Source: Synechococcus sp. AG-686-F08
GTDB taxonomy: Bacteria; Cyanobacteriota; Cyanobacteriia; PCC-6307; Cyanobiaceae
NCBI GenBank assembly: GCA_003210315.1
Contig: QCVQ01000014.1
Coordinates: forward strand, 1-41,827
Direction of reading: 5' to 3'
DNA: 41,827 bases
How positions within the stretch are numbered: position 1 is the first letter of the stretch; each line of letters opens with the position of its first letter. Of the stretch, positions 1-7,052 are shown in pieces. Made by a program: the position numbers and the translations under genes. Under the pieces are notes generated by a model, which had not been told where the DNA came from, searched no databases, and worked only from the letters and a program-made list of their open reading frames with translations.

Positions 1-253
1 GACTGATTTCACTATCGATCGGGTCGATCAGAATGAACACAGCACCGCCGATGTACAGCAGACCTGACAAGCCTTTAAAGAGTTTGCCTTGAGTGTTTGG
101 GATATCTCCAATCCGAAGAAGTTGAGTGATCCCAGCTACGAACACAATCCCTCCCAAGCCAATGGTGAGCAGGGTTGCTGATGCAAAAGGCAGCAAAATT
201 GCTGCAACAGACGCCACAATTAAAAGGACTGCAGCGATACGGCGAGTATTCAT
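1..253 (-). CDS. HdeD/DUF308-like small membrane protein (3' part outside window)
   Basis: The minus-strand frame opens with ATG at 253 and stays open to the window edge, giving 84 residues and no stop, so the gene is cut. The protein is hydrophobic with at least three predicted membrane segments (about residues 6-24, 27-45 and 62-78), separated by short polar turns. The repeated small-residue helices ending in a Leu-Ile-Asp-Pro turn resemble the HdeD/DUF308 family of membrane proteins, whose biochemical role is mostly unknown outside enteric acid resistance. It lies 25 bases downstream of the amino-acid permease gene on the same strand and may be co-transcribed with it. Family assignment is by pattern only; the rest of the gene is needed to confirm it. 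Confidence 0.6.
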   Translation of the reverse strand, partial: MNTRRIAAVLLIVASVAAILLPFASATLLTIGLGGIVFVAGITQLLRIGDIPNTQGKLFKGLSGLLYIGGAVFILIDPIDSEIS

Positions 254-278
254 GAAAGTGGGCTGTTACGTCTTCAGC

Positions 279-1178
279 TTAATGATGGTGTTGGCTTTTT
301 AAAACAGCACGGTTCAACAGCTGCATCCCTCCATTGATCAGTATGTTCAGCAGTAGAAAGCTCAGCAAAAGAAGCAAAAATCCTTCGATCGCTCGTCCCG
401 TTTGCGTAATGGTGGTGTCACTCACGGCGTAGAGATCGGCGTAGCCAACGGCAATCGCCAGGGTGCTGTTTTTGGCCAGATTCAAATATTGACTGCTAAG
501 TGCAGGCAAAATTGCAGGGAGGGCCTGGGGGAGGACGATTCGGCGCATACCGAGTCCCTCCGTCATCCCCAGACTTCGGAAGGCTTCCCACTGGCCGCGT
601 GGAACTGAATCAAGACCACCGCGAACGACTTCTGCAATGGATGCCCCCGTAAATACGCTGAGTCCTAGGAGGACAGCTGCAAACTCCACACTCAGAGTGA
701 CACCAAGCAAGTTGATGCCCTGATTGGACAGCTGGATCACGGCCCCAAGGGGTGCGAATGGCTCAGAGGGAAGTCCCAGAAAGGCAACGAAGTACCAAAA
801 CAGAAGCTGCAATAGGAGAGGAATCTGACGAATGAATCCCACATAGAGAGCTGCTAACTGCCTTAACAAGGGATTCAGGCTGCGGCGAGCAGCACCGGCG
901 GTGACGCCAAGCAGGGTTGCCAACACAATTCCTGCAACGATCACGCGCAAGCTGTTGAGCCATCCCATCAGCAGTGCCCAGGCTGTGCTATCTGAAGGTT
1001 GATAGGGAAGGGGGTGCTCACTGAGCGCGAAACCCGCAGGTCGCCACAACCAATCAAAACTGAGCCCTAGCCCAGTTCTTATGAGATTGACGGCGAGGTT
1101 GTTGATCAGAATCCCCATCACAGTGAGGAGAACAAGCACGATGATGAGTTGCCACCACCAGCGTTTTGAACGATTCAT
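279..1178 (-). CDS. polar amino-acid ABC transporter permease (NatG/AapQ type)
   Basis: A 299-residue inner-membrane permease of the HisM/AapQ family, which forms the channel of amino-acid uptake ABC transporters. The N-terminal helix (about 10-30) is followed by a periplasmic loop and then the core helices from about residue 67. The permease coupling motif (EAA loop) is clear from residue 198 (EAFRSLG, then a Gly and a conserved IVLPQAL), which docks to the ATPase. It is shorter than proteobacterial AapQ (about 400 residues), in line with cyanobacterial NatG. The matching binding protein is encoded upstream at 1746-2798 on the same strand, but a small opposite-strand gene sits between them. 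No second permease or ATPase gene is visible here, so the rest of the transporter must be encoded elsewhere. Substrate range (neutral and acidic amino acids in Nat systems) is inferred from the family. Confidence 0.85.
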   Translation of the reverse strand: MNRSKRWWWQLIIVLVLLTVMGILINNLAVNLIRTGLGLSFDWLWRPAGFALSEHPLPYQPSDSTAWALLMGWLNSLRVIVAGIVLATLLGVTAGAARRSLNPLLRQLAALYVGFIRQIPLLLQLLFWYFVAFLGLPSEPFAPLGAVIQLSNQGINLLGVTLSVEFAAVLLGLSVFTGASIAEVVRGGLDSVPRGQWEAFRSLGMTEGLGMRRIVLPQALPAILPALSSQYLNLAKNSTLAIAVGYADLYAVSDTTITQTGRAIEGFLLLLLSFLLLNILINGGMQLLNRAVLKSQHHH

Positions 1179-1376
1179 TTGGATGTGAAGACTGTCATCT
1201 CAATGGATTTGAAGGTGCAAATGGAAATGCAGCGGAGTTTAAATGGGATGTAAAGCAGTAAGTCTTTGCTGTTGTTGTCGCTTTCAATCACGTTATCTCA
1301 ATGTAGATCAAGTGCATCTCGCAACCACAGCATTTCGCCGAAATACTCCTAATGTGGAATCTAGAATGAGGTTAAT

Positions 1377-1676
1377 ATGAGGCCAATCTCCATCGTTAAA
1401 TTCGCTTTTAGCAATAGAGCGTTGGTCTATAACTTGGGAGCATTGAGCTCCTATGCATCTCAAGTTTGCTTCTTATTTCATGCTGTCTACTTGCTAGTCA
1501 CAAGATCAAAGCCTCACTTGAGTTTGGTCTCTTTTGCTGTTTTTAGCCTCACGTCTATTGTGCTGATGTCGCCTTATAAATGGGATCGAAAATGGATGCG
1601 CTACAAAAGTGAGATTGGCATGACTACCTTTTCTTCGGTTATATTTATCTATATATTGTGTTGGATTCTGAATTAG
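1377..1676 (+). CDS. small hydrophobic protein, unknown function
   Basis: A 99-residue protein with predicted membrane helices around residues 17-42, 48-65 and 79-98. I do not recognise a family. Three things support it as a real gene despite its lying alone on the plus strand between two minus-strand transporter genes. First, GAGG stands at 1368-1371, five bases before the ATG. Second, the frame is free of stops to a TAG. Third, a strong plus-strand intrinsic terminator follows at 1753-1784. Base composition is more AT-rich than in the flanking transporter genes. It separates the binding-protein and permease genes, which would otherwise be adjacent. Function is unknown; a membrane location is inferred from hydrophobicity. 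Confidence 0.6.
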   Translation: MRPISIVKFAFSNRALVYNLGALSSYASQVCFLFHAVYLLVTRSKPHLSLVSFAVFSLTSIVLMSPYKWDRKWMRYKSEIGMTTFSSVIFIYILCWILN

Positions 1677-1745
1677 CGAAAATTAGCTCTTGTGCGAAGA
1701 AAAAAAGCGCAATAACTTCTTGCCTTAACACGTATCTGTGGTGAT

Positions 1746-2798
1746 TTATTGGAATGGGGGAGATGTCAGTACTCCCCCATTTTTATATAGATTGTTGAGG
1801 CCCCTCGGAATAGGAACAGCACTTTCTGGCCCGAGATGTCGATTATAGATTTCACCGTAGTTGCCTACTGCTTGAATAGCCTTCACGATGAAATCATTGT
1901 TTAATCCTAGTTTTTGGCCTAAATCCCCTTCAATGCCAAGAAAACGCCTCAATTGTGTGAGTTCAGGTCGACGTTGTGCCTCTTCAAGTTTGTCTCCGAT
2001 GTTTTGTTGCGTAATTCCTAATTCTTCTGCGGCGATCAGCGCGTAGATCACCCAGCGCATGGCGTCCGTTAGGCGCTGATCCCCCCCTGCTGCCAGGGGG
2101 GCGAGGGGTTCTTTGCTCAAGACTTCAGGCAGAATGACGTGCTGATCAGGGTTCTTAAACCCGGAGCGGGCCGCGGCAAGCTGAGAGCGATCGGATGTCA
2201 TGGCACTGCAGCGACCTTGGAGGTAGCCAGCGATCACTTGGTTGAGATCCTGATACTTGATGGGTTTGTAGTCGATCCCTCTGGCCTGAAAAGCATCGTT
2301 GAGGTTTTGTTCAGTCGTGGTTCCTGAACCAACGCAGATGGTTTTGCCTTTGAGGTTGTTGAGATTGGAGACCCCACTGTCGCTTTTGACCAACAGCCCT
2401 TGCCCGTCATGAAACACAACAGGCGCGAAGCTGACACCATTGCCTCCGGCGGCATCTCTGCTGAGGTTGAACGTGGTGTTGCGCGATAGGAGGTCAATCT
2501 CTCCAGTTCTTAGCGCTGTGAATCTCTCTGGAGCGGTCAGGGACCTGTATTGCACCTGATCAGGACTGCCCGTAAATGCGGCAGCAAACGCTCGACAGAC
2601 GTCCACATCAAGTCCAGCGAAGGAACCATCCCTTTGCAGAAAACTAAAACCTGGGATCTTGCCACTCACTCCACAACGAAGCTCAGTTCTTCGCTTGATG
2701 AGATCAAGTCTTGACGCACCACCTTCGCCAAGCGTGGCGCATCCATTCAAAATGAATAGGAAAGAAACCAGCGGCAGTGCAAGAAGATGGACTCTCAT
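1746..2798 (-). CDS. amino-acid ABC transporter substrate-binding lipoprotein (NatF/AapJ type)
   Basis: A periplasmic binding protein (SBP_bac_3 family, AapJ-like branch) that delivers amino acids to the Nat/Aap-type ABC importer. I chose ATG at 2798, because it gives a textbook lipoprotein signal: basic start, hydrophobic core and lipobox L-N-G-C with Cys20. The open frame runs 31 codons further upstream, but that would bury the signal peptide. Family marks include the GLDVDVCRA stretch near residue 62, SRNTT and SGTTTEQNL in the ligand-binding lobes, and a conserved C-terminus (AVGNYGEIY, then RGLNNLYKNGG). Length is 350 residues, normal for the family. The permease partner is at 279-1178. 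Oddly, the last codons also form a strong terminator for the opposite strand. Confidence 0.87.
   Translation of the reverse strand: MRVHLLALPLVSFLFILNGCATLGEGGASRLDLIKRRTELRCGVSGKIPGFSFLQRDGSFAGLDVDVCRAFAAAFTGSPDQVQYRSLTAPERFTALRTGEIDLLSRNTTFNLSRDAAGGNGVSFAPVVFHDGQGLLVKSDSGVSNLNNLKGKTICVGSGTTTEQNLNDAFQARGIDYKPIKYQDLNQVIAGYLQGRCSAMTSDRSQLAAARSGFKNPDQHVILPEVLSKEPLAPLAAGGDQRLTDAMRWVIYALIAAEELGITQQNIGDKLEEAQRRPELTQLRRFLGIEGDLGQKLGLNNDFIVKAIQAVGNYGEIYNRHLGPESAVPIPRGLNNLYKNGGVLTSPPFQ
1753..1784 (+). terminator. intrinsic terminator lying inside the 3' coding end of the binding-protein gene
   Basis: ATGGGGGAG at 1754-1762 pairs perfectly with CTCCCCCAT at 1772-1780 around a 9-base loop, and an A:T pair at 1753/1781 extends the stem. 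A run of Ts (1780-1784) follows on the plus strand. Read on the minus strand the hairpin has no T tail. It therefore suits the plus-strand gene ending at 1676. The same bases encode the last residues of the minus-strand binding protein (stop at 1746-1748). Confidence 0.75.
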
Positions 2799-2909
2799 CT
2801 GTTTGTCTCTGGTAGGGAACAAGTGTGTCAGAGCTCGTTCATCTGGACTGATCGTTCTTGTCAATCCAAAGAACTGGTTTAGTTTTCGCAAGTGTTCGCT
2901 AACCGTTCG

Positions 2910-3233
2910 ATGATGCGAACCTTTTTGGGATCAGCCCTGTCTTCGCTATTAATTTTATTCGGAATGGTTTCTCCATCAATGGCTTGGGAGGAGACAGACC
3001 AACAAGCTTATTACAATAAAATGTCCCTTTTAAAAGTCATGCTTGAAGGGGCTCGAATGAGGGCTGTTGAAACAAATGATTTGGAAACACTATGTCTCAT
3101 CATGAGCATTGGTAATGACGTGACAGTTCGCTATGTTGAGTTAAATCCGAATGACGTTGAGGTCAATAATCGTCTTGATGGTATGCGTAATGATATGACC
3201 GCTTGTTTGGCGCTTCTCTACAACAAGAAATAG
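2910..3233 (+). CDS. small exported protein, unknown function
   Basis: Reading from ATG 2910 (a second ATG follows at 2913, and an upstream GTG lies at 2892), the product is about 107 residues with a clean Sec signal peptide. It has a short basic start, a hydrophobic core (about 5-20) and a likely cleavage after S-M-A before WEETDQQ. The mature part is about 80 residues, acidic and helical, with two cysteines (in ETLCLIM and TACLALL) that could form a disulfide in the periplasm or lumen. I recognise no named domain. It is divergent from the binding-protein gene, with starts about 110 bases apart, so the two may share a promoter region. Start choice is uncertain, since no strong ribosome binding site is seen. 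Confidence 0.65.
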   Translation: MMRTFLGSALSSLLILFGMVSPSMAWEETDQQAYYNKMSLLKVMLEGARMRAVETNDLETLCLIMSIGNDVTVRYVELNPNDVEVNNRLDGMRNDMTACLALLYNKK

Positions 3234-3252
3234 TCAATTAGTGAGCTTAAGA

Positions 3253-4839
3253 TCACCCATGACTTCCTTCAGGTTGGCTTCCAATTCTTTCAAACAGATT
3301 CAAGCTTTCCTTGTTTAACCCTTCAACGTTGACGACGGATCCACCAAGTCTGAGTTTACGGATGAGTTGGTTTAGTGCTCCAACACCACTTTGATCCCAA
3401 ATGTGTGCCTGACTCATGTCAATAGTGATTCTTGCCGGATGTTCGTGAACATCAAATCCCTGCAAGAAATAAACTTTGCTTACAAAAAATAATTGACCTC
3501 TGACAACATACCGACATTCATCATTGCTGATTTTAATCGCTTCGACGCGTATGACTTTTGCAACTTTACGACTAAATAAAATACCTGCAAGAGCCACGCC
3601 AGCAAGTACGCCAAGAGCAAGATTGTGGGGTGTTGTGAGCATGGTGACCGCAAAAGTCATCACCATTACGGCAGTATCACTTTTTGGAATATTTTGAATA
3701 TTCCGCAAGCCAGCAACGTCTGCTGTACTTACCGCAATTCCAATCATGACGGCGACTAGAGCTGCCATAGGGATCTGCTTGAGCCAAGTACTAGCAAGTA
3801 AAATCATCGCTAAAAGGCTGACTCCTGAGGACAGAGTGGAGAGGCGTGTTCGGCCACCGTTATCGATGTTCATGACAGATTGCCCCACCAGCGCGCATCC
3901 AGCCATCCCTCCAAAGAAGGAAGACACGATATTTGCAATTCCCTGGCCTTTGGCTTCAGTATTTTTGTTTGAATTGGAATCAGTTCTCTCATCAAGAATG
4001 TCTTGAGTAAGGAATGTTTCCATCAAGCCAACAAGTGAGATTGATAATGCCGTTGGTAAAACAATTCCAAACGTTTCCAAACTAAAGGGAACTCTTTGAT
4101 TGCTGACATCGCCAAAGGGAATATTGAAAATTGGCAGTCCATTGGGAAGCTCTCCAAGATCCATAACCTTGGGGATGTCTAGTTCTAGGCCCATACTGAT
4201 AGCTGTAATCACAATGATTGCGACTAGCTGGGAAGGCAGGGCGCGTGTAATGCGTGGTAGCCCATAAATGATGACAAGTCCAAGCAAGACGAGTGACCAG
4301 ACAACAGGGATTTGACCTCCGCTTAGGGCGTGCATCGCATGGTCATTTCCAGCTTCTCCAAAGTGAAGGTTGATCCCTAATTGAGGAAGCTGAGCTTGAA
4401 AAATCAATAAAGCCAGAGCATTTACAAACCCGCTTAAGACGCCTAGAGGCACGAACCTCATCTGATAGGCAAGCCGTAAGTAACCCCAAAGAATCTGGAA
4501 GACGCCGGTGAGGATGCCTGCGGCCATCAAGTAGGCCAGCCCTAATCCTTCCCCTCGGGCATTTCCTGTCGCCACCAAGCCAGTCATCAACAGGGCTGTT
4601 GAGCCGGTGGCGGAGGTGATCATTGCCGTTCGACCGCCGACGAAAGCAATCGTTATGGAGAGACAAAAGGCTCCAAACAATCCAACCCTGGGATCCACGC
4701 CAGCAATCCCAGAGAATGCAATGGCTTCTGGGATCATGGCAAAGGCCACGACCAGGCCTGAGAGAACATCACGTCTCGGATTGCTGAACCAGCTTTGAAG
4801 TCCCATTGCGGGAGAGGAAGCCATGGGCGTCTGTGCCAC
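3253..4839 (-). CDS. SulP-family anion permease with STAS domain
   Basis: A 528-residue inner-membrane transporter of the SulP (SLC26-like) family. The N-terminal part carries the SulP signature region ([20 protein letters not shown], about 22-41), followed by some 10-12 hydrophobic segments up to about residue 425. The C-terminal 100 residues form a cytoplasmic STAS domain (around 440-520, with [17 protein letters not shown]). Family members carry sulfate, bicarbonate or dicarboxylates. Cyanobacterial BicA, the Na+-dependent bicarbonate transporter, belongs here, but this N-terminus differs from BicA and the substrate cannot be fixed from sequence. The frame starts at GTG 4839, and an in-frame ATG at 4824 is an alternative. 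The leader contains two hairpins (4873-4923), suggesting control after transcription starts. Confidence 0.85.
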   Translation of the reverse strand: MAQTPMASSPAMGLQSWFSNPRRDVLSGLVVAFAMIPEAIAFSGIAGVDPRVGLFGAFCLSITIAFVGGRTAMITSATGSTALLMTGLVATGNARGEGLGLAYLMAAGILTGVFQILWGYLRLAYQMRFVPLGVLSGFVNALALLIFQAQLPQLGINLHFGEAGNDHAMHALSGGQIPVVWSLVLLGLVIIYGLPRITRALPSQLVAIIVITAISMGLELDIPKVMDLGELPNGLPIFNIPFGDVSNQRVPFSLETFGIVLPTALSISLVGLMETFLTQDILDERTDSNSNKNTEAKGQGIANIVSSFFGGMAGCALVGQSVMNIDNGGRTRLSTLSSGVSLLAMILLASTWLKQIPMAALVAVMIGIAVSTADVAGLRNIQNIPKSDTAVMVMTFAVTMLTTPHNLALGVLAGVALAGILFSRKVAKVIRVEAIKISNDECRYVVRGQLFFVSKVYFLQGFDVHEHPARITIDMSQAHIWDQSGVGALNQLIRKLRLGGSVVNVEGLNKESLNLFERIGSQPEGSHG

Positions 4840-4872
4840 TTTCTTTTTGGGGAACGCGATAATGCTGAATAT

Positions 4873-4923
4873 CCTTTTCTAAGGACATGCAGGCAGGCGC
4901 CGAAGGCTACCGCGGCCCTGCCT
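4873..4923 (-). promoter_or_regulatory. two hairpins in the leader of the SulP gene
   Basis: The first inverted repeat pairs AGGCAGG (4891-4897) with CCTGCCT (4917-4923) and, after one bulged base, GCCG (4899-4902) with CGGC (4913-4916), giving an 11-pair GC-rich stem. Next to it CCTT (4873-4876) pairs with AAGG (4881-4884). On the minus strand both precede the SulP start at 4839 by 34-84 bases. Neither is followed by a T run, so they are not ordinary terminators. A role as a leader element is inferred. Confidence 0.4.
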
Positions 4924-5524
4924 AGATCATGATCAGAACCGTCTCTAATGCAGCGGGCATGTACATGCTGCAGATGCCTAGGCACGAGGCCAATGGCTGA
5001 TTCATCGTTCACCCCTAGGTCATGCAGTGCCTTGATCCCCTGAAGCTCGCTTTGGCTTCTCCGCTGAAGTTGAAGCTGAAGCAGAGATCAGTGATTGCTC
5101 GCCAGCATGGTCTACTTTCACCCTCAATAACATTTATGAGTGATGAATCACATTCAAGCAGTCAATTTCTGCGTGTTGGGGAATCTTGCGAACGAGCAGC
5201 CGGTCTTCTTTGATGAGTCGCTCACTAACAAACAGGTTTTATGTTTTCAAGATGTATAAATGATTGTTGATTAATTCGTTTTTGGACATGTCACTTGCAG
5301 ATGTCAAGCCGTCGCTCAGAAATGTCAACAAGTTTCTTTCTGACGATCAAACTCAAAGAGCCTATTATGGCTTCGAGGCGTCGACTCGGCTAAGTTATTG
5401 ATTTAACATCTAATTCTGGCCTTCTTGTTTTAGAAGTCTGGAGTTCAATGTGTAAGTGTAGATTAGCGGGCCAAAAGCTGATAGTCTTTAACTGTTAATA
5501 TCCTAGATGCTTTTTGGCGTGTGA
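4924..5524. other. gene-poor stretch upstream of the SulP gene
   Basis: About 600 bases without a convincing long gene. The only open frames are short and lack good ribosome binding sites. The 37-residue frame at 5288-5401 is the most protein-like. No tRNA, repeat array or mobile-element end is visible. Confidence 0.5.
5288..5401 (+). CDS. possible 37-residue small protein
   Basis: ATG at 5288 opens a 37-codon frame ending in TGA at 5399-5401. The predicted peptide is hydrophilic and helix-compatible, starting MSLADVKPSLRNVNKFL and ending ASTRLSY. GGAC lies only a few bases before the ATG, too close for a typical ribosome binding site. I recognise no family. Frames this short are often chance, so it is only a candidate. 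Confidence 0.25.
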   Translation: MSLADVKPSLRNVNKFLSDDQTQRAYYGFEASTRLSY

Positions 5525-5617
5525 TTATGCGTTAGCCAGATTTGCGAAAGCAGCCATGACCATAATTGCAATGATCACAGTGCCACCAAAAAAAGCGATA
5601 TTTGGTGAACGGTTCAT
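5525..5617 (-). CDS. 30-residue single-helix membrane peptide, unknown function
   Basis: ATG at 5617 opens a 30-codon frame ending in TAA at 5525-5527. After a short polar start (MNRSPN) nearly the whole peptide is one hydrophobic helix (about residues 7-26), ending NLANA. This is the size and form of the small single-helix subunits of photosystems and the cytochrome b6f complex, but it does not match PetL, PetM, PetN, PsbM, PsbT, PsbX, PsbY, PsaM or PsaI as I know them. AGGG stands eight bases before the ATG as a possible ribosome binding site. A perfect palindrome lies just upstream at 5632-5648. The Ala-rich end also resembles a signal-peptide cleavage region, though nothing follows it. 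Confidence 0.5.
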   Translation of the reverse strand: MNRSPNIAFFGGTVIIAIMVMAAFANLANA

Positions 5618-5631
5618 TTGAATTGCCCTAA

Positions 5632-5648
5632 GGCTATGGACCATAGCC
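5632..5648. promoter_or_regulatory. 17-base palindrome upstream of the micropeptide gene
   Basis: GGCTATGG at 5632-5639 and CCATAGCC at 5641-5648 form a perfect 8-base inverted repeat around a single A. It lies 15 bases upstream of the start codon of the 30-residue peptide on the minus strand. The near-absent spacer suits a dimeric protein binding site better than an RNA hairpin. The function is inferred. Confidence 0.4.
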
Positions 5649-5768
5649 AACTTGCCTCACAAACCGTTGCCTCGTCGGTCTCGTTTGGGGAGAGGTCTTC
5701 AGCTCAATAGAGCATGGTCTTTGCGTAGGCAGTGACTTTTTAAGTCAAAAACATCCAGAGGTTGATCG

Positions 5769-6260
5769 TTAGGCCAGCCATCTCAAGAGCACTTGCTTCA
5801 AAGATGGCATGCTCCATTCCTGGAGTTCTTCATCAGCTGACCACTGAATAGCCCTTACGCGTTCCGCTGGACATTGAACCGCTCCAGTGATCGTTTGAAA
5901 AAGATCGAGCTCCTTTGCATTCATGTCTGTCGAGTCATCACTATCTCTTGAGACCATTGCGGTGAGATATGCAAGTTTTACGGCAAGATCTCTTTCTTCC
6001 TTGGACTTAAGCGCACTCAAGCGTTTTACAAGCTCATTGCGATCAATCCTTTTGACGCTTCCCCTCGCTACGCTTCTGTTTTTAGAAATCGAAGAATAGC
6101 CTTCAATAAGACGATTTTTTAATGCATCACGATCTTCCTGAAGGCCATGGCTATCAATAAGTGACATGATCAAATCCTCTTCGTCCTGAGACATTGAGCC
6201 ATCGCAGTAGGCAACCTCCTGGATAAGTTGAAGCAGGGTTATGGAGCAGCTTTCGTCCAT
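5769..6260 (-). CDS. TerB-like helical protein
   Basis: A 163-residue, soluble, all-helical acidic protein. The N-terminal portion (about residues 8-35) has the TerB/DUF533-like pattern of a hydrophobic helix followed by A-x-x-D-G-x-x-x-x-x-E-E-x-L-I (here AYCDGSMSQDEEDLI), an acidic loop that in TerB proteins can bind metal. Homologues occur in tellurite-resistance loci but also widely as accessory proteins of unknown role. A central basic segment (about 59-75) and a second acidic-turn segment follow. No other ter genes are nearby, so tellurite resistance should not be assumed. Start at ATG 6260; the ribosome binding site is weak. Confidence 0.6.
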   Translation of the reverse strand: MDESCSITLLQLIQEVAYCDGSMSQDEEDLIMSLIDSHGLQEDRDALKNRLIEGYSSISKNRSVARGSVKRIDRNELVKRLSALKSKEERDLAVKLAYLTAMVSRDSDDSTDMNAKELDLFQTITGAVQCPAERVRAIQWSADEELQEWSMPSLKQVLLRWLA

Positions 6261-6385
6261 CTTCTAGGCGTCTTCTTCTTGGCTCTATAGCATCTCTTTG
6301 CCGAGGGCATCACTCAGCCCCTCATCAATTGTCACGCTCACGATTTCATAAGTTCTGAGGTCAGGGCAATGCTGTTAGAAGGTCA

Positions 6386-6670
6386 TCAGCCATTACCACT
6401 CGTTCTGTTGCCGGCGTTAGCCATCTCTTTAAGAGAGCGATAAGTCAACGGCTTTTCGACCTTCACGACCCCATAGCCGAGAGAAACAAGCTTCTGAACG
6501 GCCTCAGCAAACCTCTTGGATCCCATCCCTCTGATTGCCCTATCCCCCTGCTGCTTGGCCAGTTGCCATGTACAGCCATCAGCTTGGAAGCCGTGCTCAT
6601 GCACATGGTGCATCAGCCGCATTGCATCTGTGGCTTCCATCCGATCGTCGTTAGTCTTGAGTTGAGACAT
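6386..6670 (-). CDS. conserved-looking small soluble protein, unknown function
   Basis: A 94-residue hydrophilic protein with a very good ribosome binding site (AGGAGG five bases before ATG 6670), which fixes the start. The His-rich N-terminal helix (LMHHVHEHGF around residues 19-28) is followed by a segment ending in a likely helix and hairpin (RFAEAVQKLVSLGYGVVKV, about 58-76), which resembles the recognition end of winged-helix folds. The C-terminal tail is Gly/Asn-rich and probably disordered. I know no named family. It lies between the TerB-like gene and a divergent small frame at 6737. Confidence 0.6.
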   Translation of the reverse strand: MSQLKTNDDRMEATDAMRLMHHVHEHGFQADGCTWQLAKQQGDRAIRGMGSKRFAEAVQKLVSLGYGVVKVEKPLTYRSLKEMANAGNRTSGNG

Positions 6671-6736
6671 CCGTCCTCCTGTTCGTAAAAGATAAGCATT
6701 TCAGGAACCATGTAAGCGAGATCACAGCACTTTTCG

Positions 6737-6910
6737 ATGCCTGATACCACCTTTCCCATTGATTCGGGTGATGGTGATGGCACCCATGAGGGGAGTGACT
6801 ACATAGATGAAGCAATCAAAGTTGTTGATGCAATTATCGCTGGCAAGAGTGGGAGTAATGTTCACCAACCTCCTGGTTCAGAAGAACCTGGTCCTGGTGT
6901 TTGGCACTAA
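6737..6910 (+). CDS. possible 57-residue acidic peptide
   Basis: ATG at 6737 opens a 57-codon frame ending in TAA at 6908-6910. The N-terminal third is acidic and Gly-rich (SGDGDGTHEGSD). The middle forms a plausible amphipathic helix (YIDEAIKVVDAIIAGK, about 22-37), and the end is Pro/Gly-rich and closes with GVWH. There is no membrane helix, no signal peptide and no cysteine. It is divergent from the 94-residue protein gene, with starts 66 bases apart. No clear ribosome binding site is seen. I recognise no family. Confidence 0.4.
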   Translation: MPDTTFPIDSGDGDGTHEGSDYIDEAIKVVDAIIAGKSGSNVHQPPGSEEPGPGVWH

Positions 6911-7052
6911 TTCAAACCCACTGATTGATAAAGCTCCGCTTCGATTGGCGCTTTTTGTCGAAACTGGTCATGTTCTTAGTAGATAGTTTCTTGCTATGGG
7001 ACTCGAGATCTATGATGCCTTTCTTCTGCGAATTTCTTTTCTACGTCGTATC

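Noticed and set aside
4734-5012. 92-codon minus-strand open frame
   Set aside because: Overlaps the SulP start in another frame and spans the leader hairpin; residue pattern is not protein-like.
5022-5213. 63-codon plus-strand open frame
   Set aside because: Leu/Lys repeats arise from a GAAGCT-like low-complexity patch; no ribosome site and no family.
5690-5746. tRNA-like stretch (AGCTCAATAGAGCA at 5701-5714) with a GACTT/AAGTC hairpin after it
   Set aside because: The D-arm-like piece has no matching acceptor, anticodon or T arm, and the hairpin has no T run. Probably chance.
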